Of a DNA stretch of 64,000 nt, positions 50,341 through 62,315 are shown in pieces. This DNA comes from Amblyornis subalaris. Its lineage: Eukaryota > Chordata > Aves > Passeriformes > Ptilonorhynchidae. The stretch covers positions 620,001 through 684,000 of the forward strand of contig JACAXG010000070.1 in NCBI GenBank assembly GCA_018881555.1. Direction: 5' to 3'. Position numbers and translations under genes: made by a program. The notes under the pieces were generated by a model. The model searched no databases. It saw only the letters and a list, made by a program, of their open reading frames with translations, and had not been told where the DNA came from. Each line of letters starts with the position of its first letter. The first letter of the stretch is position 1.

Positions 50341-53300
50341 GCAGGAGCTTCCTTCACCTATGAACCATCTCATTGAAGTGCCATGCAACAGGCTCAAAAG
50401 TATCACATCAGGTTTGCAGCAGATACATGACCTTCTGTGGTGGAAGATACGGGTGAAAAGCTTAAAGAAATGTAATAAACCCTCTTAGCACTCAGATTTA
50501 AAAGGAAACTCCTGCACTCAGGTCTTCCAAATCAATTGTGTTCTCACAAACAGCTCATTCATTGCTGTCGGTTCTCCATAAGAGCCATGAAACAGGTGAA
50601 TTAGAGCAGAAGATACCTGACTGGTGCCGAGTTACACCCGCATATAAATTCTTACAATGTATGCAAAGCACAGCTATAGAAAAACCGACGGCTTTTCCTT
50701 GTCCCTTTCCTCTCTACTTTAAAATCCTCTCTGGGCAGAGAACAAGCACAGGAGGGACTCTAAGCCTCAAAGGAATCAATATGCAAGGAGTAAGAAAAGC
50801 TAAGAAACTGTACTTTCTCTCACAGTGGGCACATTTCAGCATTACAATTGCCATCATTCTGGATATACAAATATTGAAATCCCACACAGTATTTCCATGG
50901 GTTGCTAGAAAGACCATTTCCTCCAGCCATGCACTAGGATTTCAAATATGTTCTCTGAATTTCAATGATGACCATGCAGATGAACAAAATAATGCACATT
51001 TTTGATGGCACATTTGGCGAGAATGACATATCAAATTTACAAGGATAAATTCAATTAGTAGAACCATTCATTCCTGAGCATTTAACTTATTTACACTGAA
51101 TAAACACATCAGACAAGCCACTCTCTAGAGATGGTGCACAAATGCCTGGCAATGGGAATGTACTCCTTGGTGCATTTGAGTATAATAGAAGGAAATTAAT
51201 AATTTTTTNAAATAATAATTATTTTGCATTTATATCAAATGTTGCACTCAATGACCTCAAAGCACTTAACAGATGATGAGTGATACAATGCTGCCTTTCT
51301 GGAATCTTGAGCATTTGCTTATATGACATTGTATCTATAGCATCCCAGTATTTTTTTGGCTGCAGTGCACAGGCCCTGAACACAGAACTCCAGCCATCCT
51401 GCAGGCACCCTCTCTCTGCCCAAGCACAGGCACTCCACGATNACAGATGCCACAGAAAGAGCAGGTAGATCTGTGGGCACACACTGGCTCTTTGCTAGAG
51501 CAGAGCTTTGTGCAGGGAAACCGCTCAGATGGTTCTGGGGAAACAGCCAGGCTTCACTGTTACAGGAGGAAGAACACTAATACTCAGAAGATCCTGCCAA
51601 GTAGTCCCAATAGAAGTTTTCTCTAAATCCAGATATCATTTTAACCTCAAAGGGCTTTACAACAGAGAGGCAGAACGTCCAATCCGATCTTACCTTCTAC
51701 CCTTACCTCTTCTCCTCTAAAGAACTAAACGTGGAAATCTGGAGTTTACCTCCAGGTCAACCCATTATACATTCTTATACACAGACCTTTTTTCCTCACT
51801 GCTAACAGTGACCAAGAGGCAAGAGATCTTCACACCCAGCCCCTGCTGTGTCAACAAGGCAATGTGCTTTTGTTGGGACAATATACTCATTCTCACCTGT
51901 TTCTGAAGAGCCTAAAAGAGCCACTAGCTTGCCAACCTCTGCTGTCACCTTTAGATTTCTTTAGGTCCTTCTCACGCTTACATACCCTCCTCTCACCTCC
52001 CTGCGAGAGCTGATCTTCTCCAGAGCAGCAGAAACTCCAGCACACACTCATGCTTCACGTATTGGGGCTGAAGGGAGGGGATTGTAATGCAGCTGGGGCT
52101 CTGTGACTTACTGTCTTCATTAGGGAACGCAGATGGGAATGCTTGAAGTCTTCACAAATGGCTGTCACGGCGTGGCTGAGTGAAGCCTGGCAAGGGGGGT
52201 CGCTCTGAACCTGGCATTGGAGAAGAGCTGTATTATACAGACCAGCTCTTCCCTCCCTGCCCTCCACCACTGTGCTTTTTGTTTTCTACACCACAGGCCT
52301 CCACTTTGTTTCCAACTAATGGCTCCTTCAGCAAGTCCCTTCAATAGGCTGCTTGAAAGGCACAGCTCTGCTGCAGAGGGAGGATGAGATCAAACAGGAG
52401 AGAGAGATAGGAAAGAGTATAAGGAAGGCAGGTAGAGATCAGGAAGGAGAGGTGGAAGTAAAAGGAAGCTGGGTGCAGAAGGCAGTGAGGGGGAGACAGA
52501 AAGAGGGATGGAAGGTTTATTTTCAAGTTGTTAAAAGCGTGGCCCCAAGCATACCTTCCTAAGCATGCCCAGAGACACTGGGGTCTTCAGCCACGAGCAG
52601 AGAGGAAAGCAGAGAAGTGGGGCAGATGAGCAACNTGTAGTCCCAGCGGCTGGACAAAGGATGCCTCCCAAAGAGATTCTGTTCTTGATCCTGTAAGCGA
52701 GATGCTCATCACTCAGTGCTCTGGTTTTCCAAATGAGGATGCCCTTCACTCCTCCCCACCCCAGAAAGCTGTTCCTGCCCTCCTGGTCCCCCAGCAAGAA
52801 AGGTGCCTTGGGGATTCCACTCCTTTGGGTGCCAGCAGTGTTTGGTGGGAGGACAGCCAAGGCAGAGAAAATCCATGCCTTTTTCTGTTCTCTGTCTGCA
52901 AGTTGATTTGCTCAATCGAGCCTTGGCCATGGTTTAGCAGAGATGCCCAGGGTCACTTTATCTTGCCTGTTTGTTTGGGCAGCCAGTCAAGCAGCTAGCA
53001 GCAGAAACAACAGAAATTTCTCTTTTGTGCGTGCAGGCAAAATTAAATGAGATTTGAACTCGCTGCTGGATCTGCACCAAATGAGCCCCCCGGGGCATAA
53101 GCTGTCAGGCAGTCGAGGAGGGGCCGCCAGCACAGTGCGAACTTTCCCTGCCAGAGCGGCACAAGCTGCACAGCCAGGAGATCGCCCTCACTCCTTCAGA
53201 TCAGTAGCTGCCAGAACACTGCCTGGGCTGCCTGCCACAGACCAGGCTGGTGATCTCTGTCCTGCTTCCTCCTCCACCTGTGTTGAGAACTAGAGGCATG

Positions 53301-54099
53301 GGACATGCACCTCTGCATGCCTAGGGATACATCTCCAGCCCACTCGCTCTCCAGCCTTCCAAGGGAACTTGGGTGTCCCCCAACAAACTCACTGGACTCA
53401 GGCCCCTCTCATGACTTCTGCTTTGGGCCAGCTTCAGGACCATGAGAGTCTCCTTGGTCAGCTCCAGCAGGAACACTCAGCATTGTCCAGCTGCAAGGTT
53501 TGCCTTGAAAAGATGCTGGCTTCCAGGGGTCCAAGGCTCCCTCCTCTTGGATGACTGCCCTGGGAAATCCAGTCCCTGGCTGTCTCAGCAGACAACTGAC
53601 GTCTTGCTACGCTGCTCCTTGAAATCTGCAGTGAAGGAGAGGTACTAAAAATGGATCTGCTCTGCAGACGTGACTCACACTCTAGCAGGGTCATCCTGCT
53701 CTCTGTGTGTGCTCAGGAGTTGCTTTTCCTAGCCCACTGTTTTCCCCTGCTACTGTCCTTCCTATCTAGTCACCCCCCTGACAGGCCTGCCTGTTGTGAG
53801 CATGAAGATAATGAAATCTTTTCCAGTTCTTAAAAGCACTACTTGTGCACAAATTTCCTGTTTAAACCATCTCCAGCAGGTGCCACAACTTGCAGCTCCT
53901 GCCGTTTTCGCAGCCACACTTGGTCCAGCAGGCAGTTGATCCTTACCTTCCTCCTGCCTTCTCTCCTGGCTCCAGCTGAGGTGTAGAATGCCAAGACTAA
54001 CTCCCACAGTGCCGAGCTACCCACGTGCAGGTGAGGAGGAAAGGCAGGAGAAGCCCTCTACAAGTAGGGCTGTTCACCTAATGTTGTAGCTGGAGCACT
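50341..54099. other. Unique non-coding stretch
   Basis: No recognisable gene. A 155-codon plus-strand frame at 50538-51005 has no domain I know. 51.0-51.3 kb is AT-rich (AAATAATAATTATTTTGCAT). 52.37-52.52 kb is purine-rich. A small CpG cluster (seven CpGs) lies at 53061-53184 around CCCCCCGGGG. Confidence 0.5.
52370..52515 (+). repeat. Purine-rich low-complexity tract
   Basis: About 145 bases dominated by A and G on the plus strand (AGGAGAGAGAGATAGGAAAG, GAGGGGGAGACAGAAAGAGG). The open frames on both strands here are compositional. Confidence 0.6.
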
Positions 54100-54199
54100 T
54101 ATGGACACGGGTTTAGTGGTGGATTTGGCAGTGCTATGTTTGTGGTTAGACTTGGTGATCTTAAAGGTCTTTTCCAACCTAAATGATTCTATGATTCTA
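54100..54199 (+). mobile_element. CR1 LINE 3' tail
   Basis: The last about 100 bases of a CR1 3' end: TGGACACGGGTTTAGTGGTG, GTTAGACTTGGTGATCTTAA, AGGTCTTTTCCAACCTAAAT, then the terminal GATTCTATGATTCTA repeats. It is well preserved and was probably inserted much later than the L3-type fragment. The element is 5'-truncated with no coding left. Confidence 0.93.
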
Positions 54200-54906
54200 A
54201 CAGTCTGGACAGGCTGCATCAGCTTCTGCTGAAGATGCTTGCTCTGTAATCCCAGCCTCATGACAGCCCCACATCCATGAGGTTGCTCTGTGGAGCAGCT
54301 GACTGGCAACAGTCTCCTCCTTCAGCCTCCTGTGCTGGCTGCTGGCAGAGGTGCCTGAGGACATCTCCGTCTCTGGGAGTGCTGACACAGAAATCAAAGA
54401 CTGACCATGTCGCCAGGCTTGGCTGGGAAAGGAGTATTGTTTGCCAGCTTCATTGCCTGGAGAAGCAGTCCCTCCTTCCCCAGGCCCGGAGAAGGAAGGG
54501 GTGAGCAACACTTGGCTGAGCCCCCTCTTGCCCGCCTCCCTACTTCACAGCACAGTGCAAATGATGGTTGTAAGGCAAGCTAAACAGACCAGGGCTTTTC
54601 GTTCAATGCCACATTTCCAGGGCAGGAAGGCTGCAAGCCTCTTAGAAAGAGTTACAGATATGTCCTAATGCAAAGCCCCCTAGGCCACCCTCAATGAGGA
54701 TCCCTTGGCTCTGAGGACCCTGCCCTCTTTCCAGCGGCATCTGTGGGAGAAGTTTTGTTGGAGAGAGCAGCACTTCAGAGAGGGAGAGAGGCAGCAAGAG
54801 AATTCGTTAGGGGGAAAAATCAAAGCGGTGTGTATGCTAATGAAAGGCTGAGGTGAGGAAAGACAGCCTTCCAGAGTGGCAGGAAGGTCCCCTCCCTCCT
54901 CCTCCC
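54200..54906. other. Unique non-coding stretch
   Basis: Lies between the CR1 tail and the CpG cluster. No recognisable gene or repeat. Confidence 0.5.
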
Positions 54907-55390
54907 TCGGGGGTTCATTACAGGCTGGTATTTCCGAAAAGGCACAGCCATCCGATCCGATGTCACCCCGCATATCAACAAATCCCTTCCCACGGGATCC
55001 TAGTTAATTTGCTTCCCATCTATTGATCCCTGTGGCAAGTCACCATTAGCGGCAGCTCCGCCTGCCTCTTCCTCCTCGCTCTGCTCCGCGCTGTGGAGGA
55101 AAGGGAGCGCCGGGCTCATTACTGGAGAGAGCCGTTTAGGGGCGACTGGAGATGAAAGGAGCCGAATTGCTCCCTGGGCCCCCTCCCCATCAGAGACACC
55201 CTCCTTATTTATAAGCCCGGCAGCATGCCCCTGATTAGCAAATGCTTTCAGGCTCCCTCTCCCCTGCACTCAGCATATTGATTAGCTTTTGTTCACTGCT
55301 TTATGAACCCGTTCGGTAATCGGCTGGGAGCTTGTAAATGCGCATTGGATTTCCTTTTATATCTGCCTGAACGAAAGAATCGCTCAGTGT
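54907..55390 (-). promoter_or_regulatory. CpG-enriched element, candidate promoter
   Basis: I count about 23 CpG dinucleotides here, ten of them in 55050-55163. The surrounding tens of kilobases run near one or fewer per 100 bases. The densest part lies just downstream, on the minus strand, of a consensus TATA box at 55206-55213. Homeodomain-like words (CATATTGATTAGCTTTT, CTGATTAGCAAATG) are also present. Small CpG clusters in birds mark promoters or constrained regulatory DNA. Which of the two applies cannot be decided here. Confidence 0.4.
55206..55213 (-). promoter_or_regulatory. TATA box (TATAAATA) on the minus strand
   Basis: Minus-strand reading CTTATAAATAAGG contains the consensus TATAAATA. 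A start site would be expected near 55183. The first ATG after that point is at 55119 and opens a 39-codon frame through the CpG-dense block. Confidence 0.35.
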
Positions 55391-58300
55391 TTACAAGGGG
55401 AAGTGTTACAGCCCTGCTGCCACTGGCAGCACACTTCACCAATGGCTCAGAGTGGGGTCACGCCTTCCCCCGCATCACATCCCTATCCGGCTCCACCTTG
55501 GCTCCTCTTGGACAGGGCATGCTCTGAAAAAAAAAAAAAAAGCGACGACGGACCAAGGAGATTTGGGTGGCTCCTGCCCTTTGCGCCTCACTCCACAGCA
55601 TGGTCTCTCCAAGGCCATAGCAGCCAAGGCTGTGGAGGAGACCAGGGAACACCACAACTTTCTCCCCAGGCACAGATGACACTTTTCCGCTCTCCCTGGC
55701 TGGTCTTGCTCTGATGATTCTGCCCATCAGCGTCAGCTCTGTGGTGGCACCCATGGGATGTTCCTCCACCTCTTGCTGACTTGTTCCCATGGCTCTTTGA
55801 GGTACCAGCAGCATCCCCACTCTCCTCCATCCCTGATACTGGAAGGAAGGAGGAGGCACCAGTCCCCGGGGAGGCAGATGGACAGGTTACTTAAGGCAGG
55901 CAATTTTCTAAGCAGCTGACAGAAAGCAGATACTATGTGTCTAAGGCACTCTCCAGTGCCACACATGACGCTCCCATCAGCACGGCAGGAAAAGTTTGGG
56001 AAGTAATGCTAGAGCCTTGCCACAAGTGATGGCAGATCAGACCCTGGCAGTTGATCCTTTTGCTGTCACTTACAAAAAATGTGATTATTTCCCCACTCTG
56101 CAAGTCACTCCCATTATTTCGTATGCTAACAGGATTTAGTGAAATGGCAGATGGCTGGCATTCCCCCCAGGAGGAAAAGAGGCTGTGTTGCCTGATATGT
56201 ACTGCATGTTCAGTTCTATTTGCTCAGCTGTAGATCTGCCTGTCCTGGACTGCACTAGGCCATCTATCCTCTTACTAACAGACACAGCCATGGCACCATC
56301 GTTTACTCCTAAAAATTTGATAAAACTGACTCCAAGCATTATGGCCCAAGGTGCTTCTTTCATTGATTATACCCTCCAGTTTCAGACTGCACAANCTCCA
56401 CTTCCTTTCCTCACCGCAGTTTGATTTATGAAGCGGTAAGGTTTCTTTTCAATGTCACTGAAGTGGGTATTTCAGGGTCATTTTGATTGCAGATTTTCTG
56501 GTTTGGAAGTGTTGGAGTGTCCCTCACAGAGCCCACAGCAGCCTCTAGTACAAGGGAAGCTCCCTTGGCCACNGATACATCTCTGTTGTTCGAGCCAAGA
56601 GTCATTCTTTCAGCAGAGAGTCAGTGGAAAGCTATTAGAGCTGCTTGAGCTGGCTGTTGCAGCGAAACAATCGCTTGTACAGAGCTAATGTATTGCTTTT
56701 TCTTGCAATGCTCTGATGCACAGCTATTGCTTGCAGTTCACTAGGACTTTCCAGGGAGCCACAAGCCTAAACTAACATTGCAGATGTGTTTTCCAGGTAC
56801 ACTGTACTGTTACCTGCCTCACTTTTTCAGACGGCAGGAATGTAAAAATAATAGGTTTGATGCAGAGTTCTTGACACAGTGAAGCAATAATATAACCAGG
56901 ACTCTCCAGTCTCCATGTTGCTAGGAAAGTGAAAATCTGATTTGTACCATTTAAAGTGGAAAAGNTTCAGGACTTATAGCACTTTGAGATATGTCTTGGG
57001 ACTCTTGTCTGTTAGACCAGGGAAGCATTTCTGGANTGTGAAAGACCTGGGAACAGCATCCCTGTCAGCCAGCAGAGTCCCACCTCCTAATCTGGAGCCT
57101 CTTCTAGTGCAACGGGCCCCAGTTTGGCTGAATCCTGTTTGGTCCGAGTATTCATTGGAAACCTTCTGCCTTCCAGGCGTCAGAGACCTTCACCCTCATA
57201 CATCTTGCTCAAATGCTGCAGGACACAGCACGTGGCAAACAGCAGAAATGCCACTCAAAGGGACAGGAATATCCACAGTCGTGTCATTATTTTCCCCACC
57301 AGCTGACATATACCAAGCACACACCAAAAGCAGAGTCATTTTATCCAGGCATTTCTTCCCAGATTGCACCCACCTTCATTACAGTGGCAAGACACAATTC
57401 CAAAGGAGTTTCACAGAGCAGAGCCCATTCTCTGGCTCTTCTGTCTTAAAAATCCCACTGTGGAAGTAAATGGAGTTGTTTTTTTATCCAAGGTTGAATC
57501 TACTTGCTGTTCTCATTGAAGAAGGATGTTTTCACTATCCTCTGGACCATATGTACACACTGAGGCAATGCTCATATCCTCAGCTAAGTCCTCGGTTGGC
57601 TCTGGGANAGGAAACCTTCCAGGAGAACCCAGAAGCCAGAGGTAGCACTGGGAAGCCAGTAACAGGTATTTCTAGTCTGCCATGAGGTTCCCCTTTGGAT
57701 CAGTACTGATTTGTGCATCCCAGATCAGCCTTAGAGAGAGAAAACTTTGGCTAAAGTTATAGCATTGATAGCTGATAATCATCCAGGCTCTCCTGGTGCT
57801 TTCTGGAAGAAGGACCTCAGTGTCCTCATCAAGGTGCAAGTGAAGCACTGACCTCATGGAGTCCTGAGGATTGTCACAAAAGCTGCAGTGTTTGCAGGGA
57901 CTGCCCTCAAATCAGTGTCTGATTAGTCATGCATGGGAAACAGGGTATGGCTTACATCACTACTAGAGCAAACACAAGCCAGTGCAGAAATCCTTCTGTA
58001 GCTAAGACAGAAGACTAACGAGACGTGTTTTATCAGATGACATAGATGCTCTGGGATTACAGATGCTCAAATGCTACTAAGGCTCCCAACTCACCCCGAA
58101 ACCCAAAGAGAAAATGTTGCGGATAGGTAAAACCTTGCAAAAAGAAAACCTGACAAAGAAGCAGCTTTGTTCATCAGCAGAAAACAAAATCTTGTGGAGG
58201 CTTTCTACTAGAGCAGCAATGCCCAAGGCAAGGTCATGAAGACTTATTCTCCAGAGACAGAAATATGCAGCTGCACACCTCATTTGGGGATTTTTCATTT

Positions 58301-60674
58301 TCCATTTGGAAACATAATGGAGTAGGGACCCTCAATACCAATTAATTTAAGGCTGGGAAAGAAATTGCCATCCATGTGCAGCAGAACTAGAGAAAACTCA
58401 TCCAGGGACTTGTACCAGGAAGTCAGAGAATGGACTTGTGGCTCTCGTCAATGAAGTTCCCTATGTTTTTCTATCTCTCAAAAATTCCAAAAGTCATAAA
58501 AACAGCTGACACCTAAATTTTCCTTTTCAGTGCATACAACATAAGGAAGGGCTATGTTTGTGCATACAATCCACAGATAACCCAAAGCCCAAAGTGTACC
58601 GAGACNCTCTTTAGAGGGGTTTTGGCTGGAAACCAATATAGCATTTTTATGGAAGGTTTTATCTCCTGACACTTTAAAAAACTTGCTGCATTCCCTCAAG
58701 GGTAACTCCTTCCCTAGAAACTGCAGCAAGGTCTCTGAAATAAACTGCATCAAAGAAACACTGTAATTTGTCAGTGACTTCATTTCTGTCTGTAGCCTGT
58801 CCTGCTGCAGCACCTCAATTCATCCACTCAAATATCTAGTCACATTCAGGCAGCAAAAGGATTACACAAGTTCAGGGGACCTTCAGAGCCGACTTTCTGA
58901 GGAAACAAGTTTGTTCTTTATATCCATTTATTTCTCTGTGCAAACATGAGACACAGAGGTACTTCTGGCCACTGCCCTTTCTGCAGCAGCAGCTGACAGC
59001 AGCATGTTTCGCCTGAAGTCTGTGACTTTGTCCTTCCTAAGAGTGCTTCAGAGTTGTCACCACAGGCAAGCCAAAGATCAAAAACATGTAGGGTGGGGAG
59101 AGAGTAAGTAGCTCAGCTGCTGTAAACAGTGAAATCGGGAGAGCAGAGAAATACCTTTTCTTCACCAGAAATGACCCCATTCCCAGCAGTCCCATCTGGG
59201 AAGACTCTGGCAGCCTGCTCAGGTGCTCCGAGTCTGGCTGGCACTTGGTCCACATCATCACCTTNAAGGTGAAGAGGCTTAGCTCAGGACTCTGCTGTAG
59301 CATCTGGGGAGGGAAATAACCCATCCCTGGTCAGCCTCGAGCCAAAATTAGGAGTTGCTGGCCCTGAAGTAAAAAGCAGGCAGTACAGAGACTGCTTCTG
59401 CATTGCCTTGGAGATGTCACACAAACACTGCCAGCCTCTCATGGGACTGCCTCCCACCTGGTATGACCTGCAAGTGATGGAAATGCAGCAGGACACNGAT
59501 CCAGGAATATCTGAGGAGATAAGGGATAGCAAAGGAATAGATAAATAGAATAAGATTAGAGCATAAATTGGATTGGGGTAACACAGAGGTATCCTGAGTG
59601 CTATAAAATGCCACAAAAGGGGAGGCAGCCATATAAAATGTAGTGGCAGTGTGAAAATCAAAGTCTGGCACTAACGGCTGTGATCTTTTTTAATCTATTG
59701 ATTAAACCAGTGATCCTTTCCAGCCCTAAATGCTACTAATCTGTTGTCCTGGGAATAAACTTGGAGCTGGGAAGGAGAAAGTTGTCCTCTTAGGAACATT
59801 TTCCAAGGTTTTAGTGTTTTTATCATGCTAAAATAGGCTTTTGAGCTTTCTCATAAAGGAAAAAAAAAAGAAAAAAATGACAGGGAAGGTGACACTCCTC
59901 GAAGAGCTGGGGAATCAGAGAACATGGAGGAGAATAGCACACCCCAAGTTTAGTTAGTAGGCAGCTGCCAGGTTAGAACATGCTGACTGAGCCCTCACTG
60001 TCTCTCCCAGTGAAGCTGTCCCACGTGGTAACAGGTAATTAGGAGAGATTCAAGACACACAACACACATACAGAGACAGAGGGACAGATAACCTGGTGAG
60101 ACAGACTTAAATCATTGGGGCAACTTTGAGATGCCACATCTTATTGTAGGTAGAGCTGCCATTTGTAGGTGGATTTTTTATTTCACATACGAGAGCAGCA
60201 TTTCAGAGCCACATTCAGCCTGCATGGGAGAGCTGCCTCCTCTCTCTGTGTCACCTCGTTCTTTCTACAGGCTGTACATGGAGCAAGGCTCAGGCAGTGG
60301 AGGACCAGAGTCAGGCTGAATTTTCAATCTCACCCAGACAGACAAGGTGTAACATCTGCAACAGCAGACATATCCTGAGAATGATGAGAAGGAAGGAGAC
60401 TGGAGTCAGCCGGGAGCAGAACTGGAACTCCTTTCCTCGGAACTGAGTGTCCATCCTGATCCATCCTGGGATCATCCCTGTGGATGTCAATGTTGCTAGA
60501 CCCTTCCCAATGACAAACACACATGTGAATATGTTGTCCAGCATGAGCAGTCCATATTTGGGTCCTCCTTATTCCCTCTGAATCACCCCCCCTACAAATC
60601 AAGATTTTTCTCTCCCTCGTCTTGTTGTAGTCTAGAATCGGCCCAGCTCCCTCTCTCTCGTCATGCCTGGGCCA
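55391..60674. other. Unique non-coding stretch
   Basis: No recognisable gene. It holds a run of 15 A at 55527-55541, a possible CR1 tail at 59.7 kb, and a splice-flanked open segment on the minus strand at 59155-59303 described among the findings. Confidence 0.5.
59709..59745 (+). mobile_element. Possible decayed CR1 3' tail
   Basis: GTGATCCTTTCCAGCCCTAA followed by ATGCTACTAATCTG resembles the end of CR1 (GATGATCTTTCCAACCCTAA, then ATTCTATGATTCT). The octamers are degraded, so the call is tentative. Confidence 0.38.
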
Positions 60675-60975
60675 ATTTAGAGTGTTAATTAGTGATTAAT
60701 TAGCAGCACAAATCCCATTCGAGGCCCTAGACCCACNATGATGAATTCCTATGAGGGACCTGACAAATCTTATGTTAATATCTTCCTTTTCTTCATCAAG
60801 CAATTACTTCTCACTTCATTTGTCTGCAAAGACTGAGCCCACACCCCCAGCTCGGGTGCTGGCATGTGCAGTTCAACTTTATCAATTAATTATTGAATGG
60901 CTTAGTTCATGCTGTTAGACTATTAAAAAAAAAAGAAAAAGAAAAAATTGAAAGCATCTCCTTAATTATTAAATT
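60675..60975. promoter_or_regulatory. Candidate enhancer with four TAATTA motifs
   Basis: TAATTA occurs at 60686-60691, 60697-60702, 60887-60892 and 60963-60968. The first two are 11 bases apart, one helical turn, on the same face of the DNA. An A-rich run (AAAAAAAAAAGAAAAAGAAA) separates the last two. The pattern fits homeodomain-bound enhancers; function is inference. Confidence 0.3.
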
Positions 60976-62208
60976 TCAACATCTTGGGCATTAAAGCTCT
61001 TACAGGGAATGCTGACACCAGTCTTTCCCCTTCTAAAACTTCCTGCCCTCACTGCTGCAGCTGGATGGCACTTCACTTTGCCATGCAGAGACCATGATGA
61101 GTCCAGCCCTGATCCAAAGACTGATGAAACCAAAGAAAAGATTTACATGATTTTCAGAGAGACTTAGGTCCTTCCCAAAGACTGATATGCTCTTACATAG
61201 CAGTGCTTTGGGGATCTACAACCTTTCTGATAAGAAACATTAGGAGATTAACTAGGGCAGTTGAGACCCAAGATAATCAAGATGTTTCACAGAGATTCAG
61301 GGCACAAGAAACTTCTGATTATGTTGCCTTTCCTAATAGCATGGTTTGTTGAACTGCAGTCAGCAACCNTTGAATTAAGTCCAGAAATGTGATATCTAGG
61401 CTTTTTTTGTTGATCAAAGAGGTAAGTCCCAACCTTAGTCTTAATTGTCCATATCCAAAGGGAAACTAAGTCTTTCGACCCTGTCCANGTTGCCAAAGTG
61501 CAGGATTCAGTGCCAAACTGTCCCCTTTTCCCAAACCAGAGACTCCAGCTCCTGGTACCTCTCCCTTGGGCACTTCTGTTCCAAGAGGTGAGCTCTAGGC
61601 TTGAGACTTTCTCAGCTTGAAAAGAACAAGGGTTTGAAGCAGATGTTTCGCTTTTGCCTGTCAGCTCTACTCAGCATCCCACTGGGGAGCTGTGGGCAGA
61701 GGTCTGACTCACGCTGCATGAGCATCAAACAGCTGACCCATCTCTTCCTGCTCTCCAGCTGACTGCCAGGATGACTGGTAGCTTCAAGTGATGGGGTGCC
61801 CCAGGAGATTCAGCAATAGTACCCTATCCTACAACCTCTTTTCCTGGCTTCCTCCCAGGTCAGCAAGAGGAAAAGCTCTCCTGGCAACAGGAGCAGCCTA
61901 TGTGCCTACTACTGAGCTCACTCTCTGGTTTCACCCTGTCTCTCTGGAACCCTCACTAGGAGGAGGCATCTCAGGACCCATGACCACCGTGGTCTTGCAT
62001 GCCCACACCACAGCCTCAAGAGCGGGGCAGCTGCTCACACCTCCTCCTGGCATNCTCTCTGTCCCCGCCCAGCTGATGGGATTACCATGCTGCATCCATA
62101 TTTTATGGGGAATCAGACCATACGAGCTGCTAGCAGGCCTGCCTGGCCCAGCTAAACTCCAGTGAAGGCAGCACTNAGGTTCAGAGGAAGGGACTAATAT
62201 CAGGAAAG
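60976..62208. other. Unique non-coding stretch
   Basis: No recognisable gene or repeat. A 125-codon plus-strand frame at 61788-62165 lacks any domain I know. Confidence 0.5.
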
Positions 62209-62259
62209 GGCTGTGGGGATACCTCCAGCCTGGTCCTGGCTGGAGGTATTCCCACAGCC
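62209..62259 (+). other. 22-bp near-perfect hairpin with 7-nt loop
   Basis: The left arm 62209-62230 (GGCTGTGGGGATACCTCC then AGCC) and right arm 62238-62259 (GGCTGGAGGTATTCCCAC then AGCC) pair over 22 positions: 21 Watson-Crick pairs and one G-U (62218 with 62250). The loop is TGGTCCT. As RNA the plus strand would be fully paired; the minus strand would have one A-C mismatch. Each arm has the length of a mature miRNA, but the loop and total length (51 nt) are short for a pre-miRNA. I do not recognise it as a known miRNA or transposon end. Confidence 0.6.
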
Positions 62260-62269
62260 ATGCAACCCC

Positions 62270-62315
62270 CTGCAGTGCAGCCAGCAGCAGGGCATCCAGC
62301 AGNGCAGCACTGCAG
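62270..62315 (+). repeat. Second inverted repeat, CTGCAGTGC / GCACTGCAG
   Basis: Perfect 9-base arms at 62270-62278 and 62307-62315 with a 28-base spacer, starting 11 bases after the larger hairpin. The spacer is CAG-rich. Confidence 0.5.

Noticed and set aside
50538..51005. 155-codon plus-strand open frame
   Set aside because: No recognised domain, no convincing splice context, and the length is possible by chance in 64 kb of six-frame search.
55527..55541. Run of 15 A, possibly a processed-pseudogene tail
   Set aside because: No AATAAA or gene-like sequence precedes it, and no target duplication is visible.
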